64,000 bases of DNA, from positions 274,293 through 338,292 of the forward strand of contig NZ_JAFFZM010000009.1 of assembly GCF_017676345.1 (NCBI RefSeq), read 5' to 3'. Source of the DNA: Streptomyces smyrnaeus (GTDB taxonomy: Bacteria > Actinomycetota > Actinomycetes > Streptomycetales > Streptomycetaceae). Shown piece by piece: positions 26,170 to 34,117 of this stretch; within the stretch, counting starts at the first letter, position 1; each line of letters opens with the position of its first letter. Made by a program: the position numbers and the translations under genes. Under the pieces are notes generated by a model. The model was not told the origin of the DNA and did not search any database. It saw only the letters and a list, made by a program, of their open reading frames with translations.

Positions 26170-26667
26170 ATGTCGTTCCTCCGCCGCCGCAGCGCCGCCG
26201 TGCCCGCAGGCCCGGACTTCGATGTCCTGGCCATGGACCCGTCCGACTGGCCGGGGAATCTCGGCGCGGGCCTGCTGCCCGCACCGGACGGCACCTGCCA
26301 GGGCGTCTTCCTGCGCTACGACCTGTTCGGCGGACGCGGCCCCGCGATGATCATCGGCAATCTCCCCGAGGGCTCCCCGGCCCGGGACGTCGACGAGGGC
26401 GATGTGCCCTTCGAGGTGGCGCATCTTCTGTCCGCGCTGGAGAACGACGAGCACGTCGAGGTCGTCGGCACCGAGGACGACCCGGTGATGCACGAGGACA
26501 ACCTGCTGATCGTGCGCCGTATCAAGCTGTCCGAAGACCGGATCTCCTGCGTCCAGTTCGACCGCAGCGACGGGGTGCTGGTCACCATCGCGAGCTGGGA
26601 CCGACCCATCACCAACGATCTGTACGCCCTGCTCAAGCCGCTGCCGGCCGAGATGTTCCAGCAGTAG
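26170..26667 (+). CDS. conserved hypothetical protein (165 aa)
   Basis: A 165-residue soluble, acidic protein of no family I recognise. It opens with a short basic segment (RRR, residues 5-7), followed by a compact mixed alpha/beta pattern: LAMDPSDWPGNLGAGLLPAPDG, RGPAMIIGNLPEGSPA, VAHLLSALENDEHVEVVG, DNLLIVRRIKLSEDRISCVQFDRSDGVLVTIASWDRPI. There is no signal peptide, membrane helix, cysteine pair or nucleotide motif. Base composition is ordinary, so it is probably a vertically inherited Streptomyces protein. It lies downstream of the LAL-like gene and is convergent with the amidase. Coding seems secure; function unknown. Confidence 0.7.
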   Translation: MSFLRRRSAAVPAGPDFDVLAMDPSDWPGNLGAGLLPAPDGTCQGVFLRYDLFGGRGPAMIIGNLPEGSPARDVDEGDVPFEVAHLLSALENDEHVEVVGTEDDPVMHEDNLLIVRRIKLSEDRISCVQFDRSDGVLVTIASWDRPITNDLYALLKPLPAEMFQQ

Positions 26668-26686
26668 CCGACCGCACCCGTGCGGC

Positions 26687-26706
26687 GCCCACCCGCGCCG
26701 GTGGGC
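26687..26706. terminator. hairpin between convergent genes
   Basis: GCCCACC / GGTGGGC, a 7-bp stem with a six-base loop, lies 20 bases after the upstream stop and between two convergent genes. It is shorter than the other hairpins in this window. Confidence 0.45.
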
Positions 26707-26789
26707 CGGTGACGCGGTACGCCACGAGGGCGGCGGCACTCGTGCGTGCCGGCCGCCCCCGGACGTCCTGCCGATCGGGTGCGACCAGG

Positions 26790-28859
26790 TCAGCGGAGCA
26801 CGCGGACGTCCTCCGCCTTGACGAACGCCACCCGATGTCCGAGCTGGATCTGGTAGTACCGCTGCTTGCCCCGTACCACCTGGAAGTCCTTCGCGTCCGG
26901 GTCGTAGGTGACGGCGTACAGATACTCGCCCGGCACCTTGGGGCCCGCCACATAGCGCTGTCCGGCGGCGAACTTGTACGGCAGCGGGGAGAGCGCCTGC
27001 GCCGGTACGCCCTCCGGGTACGCGGCCTGCTCCGGGTAGGCGCGTCCGTACACCGGGACCTCGTCGAGCCCGGCGCGCGGTGTGAGCACAGCGCCCCGCC
27101 CCGGAACGGCGGTCGGCCGGTCTGCCGGGTTGTGGAACCACGCCTTCTGCCCGAGGTACCAGATCGCTGTCCACTCGCCCCTACGGTCCGCGACGGCGTA
27201 CTGCTGGCCGGTGGTGGCCCGCGCCCCGGTGTCGTTCACTCCCGTGGTCGACGGTGTGCCGTCGGGCCGCAGCCCGACGTCCTTGACCAGCGGCGAGGAG
27301 GCGTCCGGCGCTTGGTGCAGCCGCACGGCGGACGAGCCGTGCTCGGGGCAGGTCCTGCCCGCGGACCCGCATCCGGTGAACACCGGCTTGTGCTCGTCGT
27401 AGGTGGGCCGGATCGTCACCACGCCCGACTTGTGGCCCGCCTTCGCGGTGAAGGGCTTGCCCATCAGAGTGAAATAGTGCTGCCAGTCCCAGTACGGGCC
27501 CGGGTCGGTGTGCATGCCCTTGATGCTGGAGGTGGTCGGCCCCGGCACATTGTCGTGGCCGAGGACGTGCTGCCGGTCCAGCGGGATGTCGTACCGCTTG
27601 GCCAGGTACTTCACCAGCCGCGCCGAACTGCGGTACATGGCCTCCGTGTACCAGGCGTCCGGGTCGGTCAGGAACCCCTCGTGCTCCAGTCCGACCGACT
27701 TGGAGTTGATGTACCAGTTGCCCGCGTGCCACGCGGCGTCCTTGTTGCGCACGTGCTGTGCCACGTGCCCGTCGGACGATCGGAGCGTGTAGTTCCACGA
27801 CACGTACTTGGGGTTGGTCACCAGATCGAGTGTCGTCTCGTACGTGGCCTCGGTGTCGTGGACGACGATGTACTCGATCTTCTGCGACCGGGGCCGCCGC
27901 GCCTTGTCGTGGTTGCCGTAGTCCTCGTCGCCGTTCTCGTCGGTCCACTTCTCGTACGGCGCCGGGTACCACTCGCAGTCCACGCTGCGCGGGCACTCCG
28001 CGCGGCCGTCGGCCCGGCGCGCCCGGTCGGCCTCCGCGGGCGGGCGCAGCTTCGGCGCGGCCCGCAGAGCGACGGTCTGACCTGTGTCGGTGGTACGGCG
28101 CTCGCCCGCCCGCAGGACGTCGAACACGTCATCGGCGAACGCGGTGGCGTCCGGCCCGCCCCGGCCGCCGCCCGGGTACGCGGCAACCGCCTCGTACCAG
28201 TCCGCCGGGTCGGAGCTGAGCGGGCGGCCCAGCCGCCGCTGGGCGTCCGCCAGCAGTGCGGCACCGCCCCGCACGTTCGCCTCCGTCGAGGAGCGCAGCC
28301 GGTCGGCGGGGAGCCCGGTGAGCTCGGCGGCGCGCTTCAGTGTCCGCAGCCGGGCGGGCAGCTTCCCCGCCGGCTTCGGTTCGGCCGGTTCGGCGGCGAA
28401 GCGCGCCGGTCGCCGACTGTCCCCCCGGGCGTCCTCCGCACCGGTGTGGTGGCCCTGCTGCCGGGAGGAGGCCAGCGCCGTCCGCGCGTCGGTGAGGTGC
28501 ATCGGGCCGTAACCGCCGGAGACGCTGGGCGCCCCCTGATGCGCGTCCCAGCGCGACTGGAGGTACGAGACACCCAGCAGCACGCTCTCGGGCACGTGGT
28601 AGCGGTCGGCGGCAGCGGCGAACTGCTGCTGGAGCGTGTCGGCGCGCGGCTGGTCGGCGGTCGCCCGGGTGCCTGCCGCCAGCAGTGGGACGACAAGAGC
28701 GGCTGCCGCCGCACCGACCACCGCACGGCGGGCGGTTCGGCGGGTGGTGCGTCTGTCTCGGAATCCGCTCACGCGTCTGTCGGCGCGTGAGCCGCCGCCT
28801 GTGTTGCTGCGGCCGTCGTCGGCTGGTGTGTTGTCGGGGGCACGGACGGATCGTGGCAA
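26790..28859 (-). CDS. secreted N-acetylmuramoyl-L-alanine amidase
   Basis: A 689-residue exported cell-wall hydrolase. A twin-arginine-rich n-region and a hydrophobic stretch (RRAVVGAAAAALVVPLLA, about residues 45-62) form the signal peptide. Residues about 75-240 hold a helical region with YHVPESVLLGVSYLQSRWD, reminiscent of a transglycosylase-like lobe. Residues about 330-470 are an Amidase_2/PGRP-type zinc domain: IEYIVVHDTEATYE with the first ligand His, a central GLEHEGF, and LDRQHVLGHDNVPGPTTSSIKGMHTDPGPYWDW with the other ligands. The C-terminal 200 residues contain SH3-like segments (WTAIWYLGQKAWFHNP, VAFVKAEDVRVL). It cleaves the lactyl-amide bond of peptidoglycan, probably in growth or sporulation. 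Single gene, convergent with the hypothetical gene. Confidence 0.87.
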   Translation of the reverse strand: MPRSVRAPDNTPADDGRSNTGGGSRADRRVSGFRDRRTTRRTARRAVVGAAAAALVVPLLAAGTRATADQPRADTLQQQFAAAADRYHVPESVLLGVSYLQSRWDAHQGAPSVSGGYGPMHLTDARTALASSRQQGHHTGAEDARGDSRRPARFAAEPAEPKPAGKLPARLRTLKRAAELTGLPADRLRSSTEANVRGGAALLADAQRRLGRPLSSDPADWYEAVAAYPGGGRGGPDATAFADDVFDVLRAGERRTTDTGQTVALRAAPKLRPPAEADRARRADGRAECPRSVDCEWYPAPYEKWTDENGDEDYGNHDKARRPRSQKIEYIVVHDTEATYETTLDLVTNPKYVSWNYTLRSSDGHVAQHVRNKDAAWHAGNWYINSKSVGLEHEGFLTDPDAWYTEAMYRSSARLVKYLAKRYDIPLDRQHVLGHDNVPGPTTSSIKGMHTDPGPYWDWQHYFTLMGKPFTAKAGHKSGVVTIRPTYDEHKPVFTGCGSAGRTCPEHGSSAVRLHQAPDASSPLVKDVGLRPDGTPSTTGVNDTGARATTGQQYAVADRRGEWTAIWYLGQKAWFHNPADRPTAVPGRGAVLTPRAGLDEVPVYGRAYPEQAAYPEGVPAQALSPLPYKFAAGQRYVAGPKVPGEYLYAVTYDPDAKDFQVVRGKQRYYQIQLGHRVAFVKAEDVRVLR

Positions 28860-29027
28860 TGCCGCCTCCTGGGACCGGGCGCCGTGGGATCACGTGCGCG
28901 AGCAGTCCTCAGACGTACCCATTTGCCGACGATCCGTCAATCATTCCGCACAGTGTGCCCCTTCCGTCGTCGGGCCGCCGGACGAACCCGCACGTCACCC
29001 CGGTGGCCAGGCCTGCCAGGCACTCGG

Positions 29028-29055
29028 GGCGTCACCGGTGCAGACCGGTGACGCC
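29028..29055 (-). terminator. hairpin terminator of the aminoglycoside phosphotransferase-like gene
   Basis: A perfect 12-bp stem GGCGTCACCGGT / ACCGGTGACGCC with a four-base loop GCAG lies 36 bases past the stop of the minus-strand gene ending at 29091. Confidence 0.75.
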
Positions 29056-29090
29056 GCCGTGCCGCACCCGATCGGGCGATCCGCCCCCGT

Positions 29091-30293
29091 TCAGCGGGTG
29101 CCCACTGCTGCGCGTACGGCCCGGCGAGCAGTGGCGCAGTCGTCGTGCAGCCTGCGCAGCAGCAGTCGCTGCTCCTCGCCCGTCGGCATCCCACCCGCCC
29201 GGACCGCGGCGGCGGCCTCAGCCGCGATCTGCGGGGAGGAGTCCTGCATGGTGCGCTGCACCGCCATCTCGTAGGTACGGATCTCCCGGGTGAGGATCAG
29301 CATCAGATTCACCAGGAAGGCGTCCCGTGCCGCGGGACCGGCCGCCTGCGCGAGCTGACTGAGCCGGCGCCGGGCCAGCGGTGCGTCCCCCAGCACCGCC
29401 CACAGCGACGCCAGGTCGTAGCCGGGCAGGTACCAGCCGGCGTGCTCCCAGTCGACCAGCGAGGGTCCTGTCGGACCGAGCATCACATTGGTCAGCAGGG
29501 CGTCGCCGTGGCAGAACTGCCAGGGCACCCCGCGACGGCCGCCGGGGCGGCCGGGCTGGGCCAGACCGTGCAGCAGCTTCTGCAGATCGCCCAGGTCGCG
29601 GTCGGTCAGCAGCCCCTGCTCGTGGAAGCGGGCGAGCCGTGCCGGGTAGTCGAGAGGGCGCTCGAACGCCGACGGCGGCGGCTCCCACTGGTTGATCCGG
29701 CGGAACGAGCCGATCACCGCTCGCAGATCAGCGCGCGGTGGCGCCTCGAACGGGTGCCGCTGCGCCGCTGCCACCCTGCCGGGCACCCGCTCGATCACCA
29801 GCGTGCAGGTGTCCGGGTCGGCTGCGATCAGCCGGGGGGTGCGCACCGGCGGGCGGTGCCGTACGAAGGCGCGGTAGGCCGCTATTTCGTGCTGGAAGCG
29901 TTCGGCCCAGGCGGGCGAGTGGTCCAGCAGGCACTTGGCGATCACGGTGTTGCGGCCCGCTGTGCCGGACAGCAGCACCGAGCGTCCCCGCTTGCGGAGC
30001 AGTTGGACGGGCGTGAACTCCGGGCAGATCCGGTGGATCGAGGCGATGGCGGCACGGAGCTGCGCACCTTGCGGGCCGGACAAGTCCAGCCTCCCGCTGA
30101 CGGGTTGGGACACGGTACCGGGGGCGCGAAGATCCATGCGTGCGCCGGCGTGCGGGCCGGGCGGGCCCGGCACGGGCAAAGGGCCGCGCGACGGATCGGG
30201 CGCCAGCATTGCCGGGCCCCTTCCGTAGGGCTGCGGCGCGGGGGCCGCACGAGGCCGGCGCTGCACGGACACGGGGGATGGTGCTGAATACAT
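29091..30293 (-). CDS. aminoglycoside phosphotransferase-family protein
   Basis: A 400-residue protein with the APH/choline kinase fold. Motif order: the nucleotide-binding lobe with NTVIAKCLLDHS (Lys for ATP), VIERVPGRV as hinge, the catalytic loop FCHGDALLTNVMLG (Brenner-type HGD-x-x-x-x-N) near residue 258, and SLVDWEHAGWYLPGYDLASLWAVLG with the metal-binding Asp. The first 85 residues are Pro/Ala/Gly-rich and probably unstructured. The ATG at 30293 is the best start, though its Shine-Dalgarno match (AAGGGA) is weak. APH-fold proteins phosphorylate many small molecules; nothing here proves antibiotic resistance, and a housekeeping or developmental substrate is as likely. Divergent from the NsdA-like gene. 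Confidence 0.82.
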   Translation of the reverse strand: MYSAPSPVSVQRRPRAAPAPQPYGRGPAMLAPDPSRGPLPVPGPPGPHAGARMDLRAPGTVSQPVSGRLDLSGPQGAQLRAAIASIHRICPEFTPVQLLRKRGRSVLLSGTAGRNTVIAKCLLDHSPAWAERFQHEIAAYRAFVRHRPPVRTPRLIAADPDTCTLVIERVPGRVAAAQRHPFEAPPRADLRAVIGSFRRINQWEPPPSAFERPLDYPARLARFHEQGLLTDRDLGDLQKLLHGLAQPGRPGGRRGVPWQFCHGDALLTNVMLGPTGPSLVDWEHAGWYLPGYDLASLWAVLGDAPLARRRLSQLAQAAGPAARDAFLVNLMLILTREIRTYEMAVQRTMQDSSPQIAAEAAAAVRAGGMPTGEEQRLLLRRLHDDCATARRAVRAAVGTR

Positions 30294-30440
30294 GGGCGCG
30301 CGAGATCCCTTCGTGTGCCGACGGGTTTCGGCGCCTCCCCGGCCGGCTGTCGGCCTGTGCACCCTGGGGAATGCGGGCCGGACGACAACGACCGGGGTGG
30401 CGCGTTCCTACAGCACACCCGGGTGCGGGTGGCACACCAT

Positions 30441-30470
30441 CTGGCGGACCCTGGCGAACCCTGGCGAATG
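30441..30470. promoter_or_regulatory. three 10-bp phased direct repeats
   Basis: CTGGCGGACC, CTGGCGAACC and CTGGCGAATG follow one another without spacing, giving three near-identical sites on one helix face, 70 bases upstream of the NsdA-like start. A separate inverted repeat CCGTAC-n6-GTACGG lies at 30482-30499. Both are candidate regulator sites between the divergent genes. Confidence 0.4.
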
Positions 30471-30539
30471 CTCTCGGGACCGCCGTACCGAGTCGTACGG
30501 AAGCTACTGTCAACACAGCCGAGAACCTGGGGGCTTGAT

Positions 30540-32105
30540 GTGACAAAGGGACCCAACGCACGCCTCGCGGACCTCTTCGCCCTCGCCGGCTGGTCGAAGG
30601 GCGAGCTCGCCCGACTGGTCAACCGGCAGGCGGCAGCGATGGGGTACGCGCAGTTGGCGACGGACACCTCACGGGTGCGGCGTTGGATCGACACGGGGGA
30701 GACCCCGCGCGATCCGGTGCCCAAGGTGCTGGCGTCCCTGTTCACCGAGCGACTCGGCCGTGTCGTGACCATCGAGGACCTCGGGTTCACCAGGCCGGGA
30801 CAGTCAGCTCAGGGGGAGCCCGTCGAAGGGCTGCCTCTACCGTCCGGGCAGGTCGCCGCGGTCCTCACCGAATTCACGGGAATGGACCTCATGCTCAACC
30901 GACGCGGCTTGGTGGGTGCGGGCGCCGCGCTCGCCGCAGGATCGGCACTCACCAGTGCCATGCACAACTGGCTCAGCACGGACCCGGCGAGGTCGACCGC
31001 GCAGACTGCCGGAGGAAGGGCCGACGCCGTCCTGGCCGGCCACTCGTCCTACGACCGCTACGAGGCGGCCCCGGTGGGGCTGCAGGAGGTCGAGGCGCTG
31101 GAACACTCGGTGGAGATCTTCCGCGCCTGGGACGCAGCGCGCGGCGGCGGTCTCCAGCGCAAGGCGGTGGTGGGCCAGCTCAACGAGGTGGGCGGCATGC
31201 TCTCCTACCACCACCCCGAGCCGCTGCAGCGCCGGCTGTGGGGCGTCGCCGCCAACCTCGCGGTGCTCGCGGGGTGGATGTCGCACGACGTGGGGCTGGA
31301 ACCCACGGCGCAGAAGTACTTCGTCATCGCCGCGCACGCCGCGCGGGAGGGCGGCGACCGGCCGCGCGCCGGGGAGGCCCTCTCCCGCGCCGCCCGGCAG
31401 ATGGTGCACCTGGGCCGCCCCGACGACGCGCTCGACCTGGTCGGGCTCGCCCAGTCCGGCTCCGGAAACGAGGCCCTGCCCCGCACCCGCGCCATGTTCG
31501 CCACCATCGAGGCATGGGCGCAGGCGTCCATGGGCCGCGGCCAGGAGATGCGCCGCACCCTGGGCCGGGCCGAAGAGCTGTTCGCCTCGGACAAGGGCGA
31601 CGTGGCGCCGCCCAGTTGGATGCAGATGTTCGACGAGGCGGACCTGCACGGTATGGAGGCGCTGGCCTACCGTACGCTCGCCGACCACGAGCCGGTGGCC
31701 GCACGGAACGCGGAGCGGCACGCCGAACGGGCCCTGGCGCTGCGCGAGGAGGGGCGGCAGCGCTCGCAGATCTTCGACTACATCTCGATGGCCTCGGCCT
31801 GCTTCATCTCCGACGACCCGGAACAGGCGGACCGCTATGCCCGGCTCGCCCTGCTGTCCATCAACGAGAACTCCTCGCACCGCACCTGGGACCGGCTGCG
31901 CGAGATGTACCGGCTCACCGGCCGGTACGCCGGATACGGGAAGATCGAGGATCTGCGTGCGCAGATCGAGGAGGCGCTGCCCCGGGCACCGAAACCGTCG
32001 CGGAGCGGGAGGAGTCTCAAAGACGCCGACGAGCTGAAACGGGCGCCCGGCGACATCCGGGACATCCGCGGAGCGCGGGGCTCCAAGGGGACCAGGTCCG
32101 GATGA
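30540..32105 (+). CDS. NsdA-family regulator (HTH-like domain plus TPR)
   Basis: A 521-residue protein with the architecture of Streptomyces NsdA/NsdB. The N-terminal block NARLADLFALAGWSKGELARLVNRQA...TDTSRVRRWIDTGETPRDPVPKVLASLFTERLGRVVTIEDLGF (residues about 5-87) is the family hallmark and resembles an XRE-type fold. From about residue 190 to 470 there are degenerate tetratricopeptide-like helices (AGEALSRAARQMVHLGRPDDALDLVGLA). The last 40 residues are basic and disordered. A short Ala-rich hydrophobic stretch lies near residue 125. NsdA is known as a negative regulator of sporulation and antibiotic production in S. coelicolor; this is a paralogue or orthologue, so a similar role is likely but not shown. 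The GTG at 30540 follows a GGGGG stretch. Confidence 0.82.
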   Translation: MTKGPNARLADLFALAGWSKGELARLVNRQAAAMGYAQLATDTSRVRRWIDTGETPRDPVPKVLASLFTERLGRVVTIEDLGFTRPGQSAQGEPVEGLPLPSGQVAAVLTEFTGMDLMLNRRGLVGAGAALAAGSALTSAMHNWLSTDPARSTAQTAGGRADAVLAGHSSYDRYEAAPVGLQEVEALEHSVEIFRAWDAARGGGLQRKAVVGQLNEVGGMLSYHHPEPLQRRLWGVAANLAVLAGWMSHDVGLEPTAQKYFVIAAHAAREGGDRPRAGEALSRAARQMVHLGRPDDALDLVGLAQSGSGNEALPRTRAMFATIEAWAQASMGRGQEMRRTLGRAEELFASDKGDVAPPSWMQMFDEADLHGMEALAYRTLADHEPVAARNAERHAERALALREEGRQRSQIFDYISMASACFISDDPEQADRYARLALLSINENSSHRTWDRLREMYRLTGRYAGYGKIEDLRAQIEEALPRAPKPSRSGRSLKDADELKRAPGDIRDIRGARGSKGTRSG

Positions 32106-32138
32106 GACGGGAGGACGGGTGAACCGGGACAGGACGCA

Positions 32139-32176
32139 GTGAGCCGGACGGTCCCCGAGGGGCCGCTCCGGCTCAC
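32139..32176. terminator. bidirectional hairpin between convergent regulators
   Basis: A perfect 10-bp stem GTGAGCCGGA / TCCGGCTCAC contains a nested GC-rich hairpin (CCCC-GA-GGGG). It separates the NsdA-like gene from the convergent PP2C gene. Confidence 0.65.
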
Positions 32177-32236
32177 CGGCTCACGGTGTCACGCGGGTGC
32201 TCGGGCGTCATGGTGCTCGGGGCATCAGGTGGGCGC

Positions 32237-33814
32237 TCACGGTGTGACGCGGGCGACCAGGACGCAGGCGTCGTCCTCGCGCTCCCGGTCGGCGAACTCC
32301 TCGGCGACGGCCCGGACGCACTCCTGTGCCGAGCCGGCCGCACCGAACCGGGCCGCGAGCCGCAGCATGCGGGCGCTGCCGGCGTGGAGCGCCGGCTGCC
32401 GCGGCGTGCCGCTGCCCGGCCCTCGGCCGGTGGGTGCGCCAGGTGCGTCGTCGGGCGCCAGCCCGTCGGTGTGCAGCACCAGCAGGTCGCCGGGCCGCAG
32501 CTGTTCGGTGCGCTGCCCGTACGTCGCACCGGAGGTGACACCGAGCAGCACACCCTCGGGCCGCCGCAGCACACTGCCGACCCCGCCCCGGAACAGGAGC
32601 GGCGGCGGGTGACCCGCCTGCGCCCAGGTGAGAGTGCGGGAGCGCGGCTCGTACCGGCAGCACAGGGCGCTGCCCAGGGACGGCTGTGCCGAGGAGTCGA
32701 GCAGTTGGTTGAGATGCCCCATCAGCGCGCCCGGCTCCACACCGGCCAGCGCCATTCCGCGGACGGCGCCCAGCAGCATGGCCATGCCGGAGGTCGCGGT
32801 GACTCCGTGCCCCGTCAGATCACCGGCGGTCAGCAGCGCCGCACCGTCCGGCAGCTCCATCGCGTCGTACCAGTCGCCGCCGATCAGCGCGCTGGAGGCG
32901 GACGGCAGATAGTGGGCCGCCAGGTCGAGGGCGCCGGTGGTCCGCTCGTCACCGTGCGGGAACCGGAGGGAGCCACGCCAGGGCGGCAGCACGGCTTCCT
33001 GGAGTTCGACGGCCACCCTGCGTTCGGTCTGGGCGATGTGCCGCTCGCGCTGGAGGGAGTCCCGGGACTCGCGCACCGCGTGCTCGCTGCGCCGCAGTTC
33101 GCTGACGTCCCGTACCACCGCCCACATCGAGGCGGTGCTTCCCTCGTCGTCGAGCACCGGCTCGCCGACCATGTGCACCGTGCGCACCGAGCCGTCGGGC
33201 CGCACCAGGCGGAACTCCCGGTCGATCGCCCTGCCGTCCACCAGGCAGTCGGTGAACGCGGCGGCGAGCCCGGGCTGGTCCTCGGCGACGACCCAGGAGG
33301 GCAGTTCGTCCAGGCTGAGGGGGCCGTCCTCCTCGTGCCTGCCGAAGATCCGGTAGAGCTCCGCCGACCAGGCCACCGCGTCCGTCAGCAGGTTCCACTC
33401 GGCGCTGCCGACGCGGCCGACGAGTTGGGAGGGCTTCCCGTGGTGTGACGCGGGCGGGGTGCCGTAGGCGGCGCCGGGCGTCCTCGCCGACGTCTCCTCG
33501 GGCGGCTGGTCGGCGGTGGGCCAGGCTCGTGGCGCCTCCGGAGGCATGCCCTCGCGTAACTGGTCGAGCTGGCTGCCGAGGTCGTCGAGCTGGTGCACGG
33601 CAAGCTCGCACAGCGCGCGCTGCCACCGCGTGCGCGGGTCGGCGCCGGCGACGCCCGGGTCCGTCCCGGCCCCGTCGCCCGCGTTCCCTCCCGCGCCCCG
33701 CCGCACCGCGTCGAGGCCGCCGCGCAGGGTGCGGGCCTGGGTGATGAGAGCGTCGAGCGTGCCGCGGTCCGGTGGCTGCGGTGCTGAGCGGTCCGCATGG
33801 AGGTGGGAAGCCAT
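32237..33814 (-). CDS. PAS-domain PP2C/SpoIIE-type phosphatase
   Basis: A 525-residue protein with an N-terminal helical region (about 1-130, including the linker SARTPGAAYGTPPASHHG), a PAS domain (about 135-265, with WSAELYRIFGRHEEDGPLSLDELPSWVV and REFRLVRPDGSVRTVHMVGEPV), a short coiled coil, and a SpoIIE-like PP2C domain (about 290-520) with LIGGDWYDAMELPDG (metal-binding Asp), GDLTGHGVTATSGMAMLLGAVR, TWAQAGHPPPLLFRGG and the closing REREDDACVLVARV. Such proteins dephosphorylate anti-sigma-factor antagonists. Codon 86 (33557-33559) is TTA, so expression should depend on bldA. The ATG at 33814 follows GGAG by seven bases. Convergent with the NsdA-like gene; no anti-sigma partner is adjacent. 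Confidence 0.87.
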   Translation of the reverse strand: MASHLHADRSAPQPPDRGTLDALITQARTLRGGLDAVRRGAGGNAGDGAGTDPGVAGADPRTRWQRALCELAVHQLDDLGSQLDQLREGMPPEAPRAWPTADQPPEETSARTPGAAYGTPPASHHGKPSQLVGRVGSAEWNLLTDAVAWSAELYRIFGRHEEDGPLSLDELPSWVVAEDQPGLAAAFTDCLVDGRAIDREFRLVRPDGSVRTVHMVGEPVLDDEGSTASMWAVVRDVSELRRSEHAVRESRDSLQRERHIAQTERRVAVELQEAVLPPWRGSLRFPHGDERTTGALDLAAHYLPSASSALIGGDWYDAMELPDGAALLTAGDLTGHGVTATSGMAMLLGAVRGMALAGVEPGALMGHLNQLLDSSAQPSLGSALCCRYEPRSRTLTWAQAGHPPPLLFRGGVGSVLRRPEGVLLGVTSGATYGQRTEQLRPGDLLVLHTDGLAPDDAPGAPTGRGPGSGTPRQPALHAGSARMLRLAARFGAAGSAQECVRAVAEEFADREREDDACVLVARVTP

Positions 33815-34117
33815 GGAGAGCTCCGATACGGGGGAGAGTCGATTACGACTGTGACACAGCCCGCGACTGCCCGTAAGGGATTCGGCCACACTCGATGTGG
33901 TGGTGCTGCTGTCATATGTCCCGGTAGGTCGTCGGCACATCGTCCCCAGGGGCCGCCGGGCTCGGCGGAATAATTGCTTCCGGGTAGGCTCCAGCTCTTG
34001 ACCGGGTGCCCGCTCCGCCAAGTAAAACGCAGGAGTAGAACCGCGGTCACCGGCAAGAATGCCGGGCAACGGAAATCCCGTTGCCAGTCGAATACCCCGC
34101 ACCGGATGCTGACTCTT
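33815..34117. other. 303-base divergent intergenic region with structured leader
   Basis: The region separates the PP2C gene from the HEAT-repeat gene. It holds an AT-rich patch GGAATAATTGCTT near 33968 and an isolated AGGAG at 34031. Two adjoining hairpins follow: CCGGC-n6-GCCGG at about 34050-34065 and the perfect 8-bp GGCAACGG / CCGTTGCC at 34065-34085. The hairpins lie in the probable 5' leader of the HEAT-repeat gene. I recognise no known riboswitch class. A 17-codon open frame (34059-34112) overlaps the hairpins but lacks a properly spaced ribosome-binding site. Confidence 0.4.

Noticed and set aside
29091..30293. Antibiotic resistance gene (aminoglycoside phosphotransferase)
   Set aside because: APH fold is clear but the fold is shared with many non-resistance kinases, and no other resistance or biosynthetic genes are nearby.
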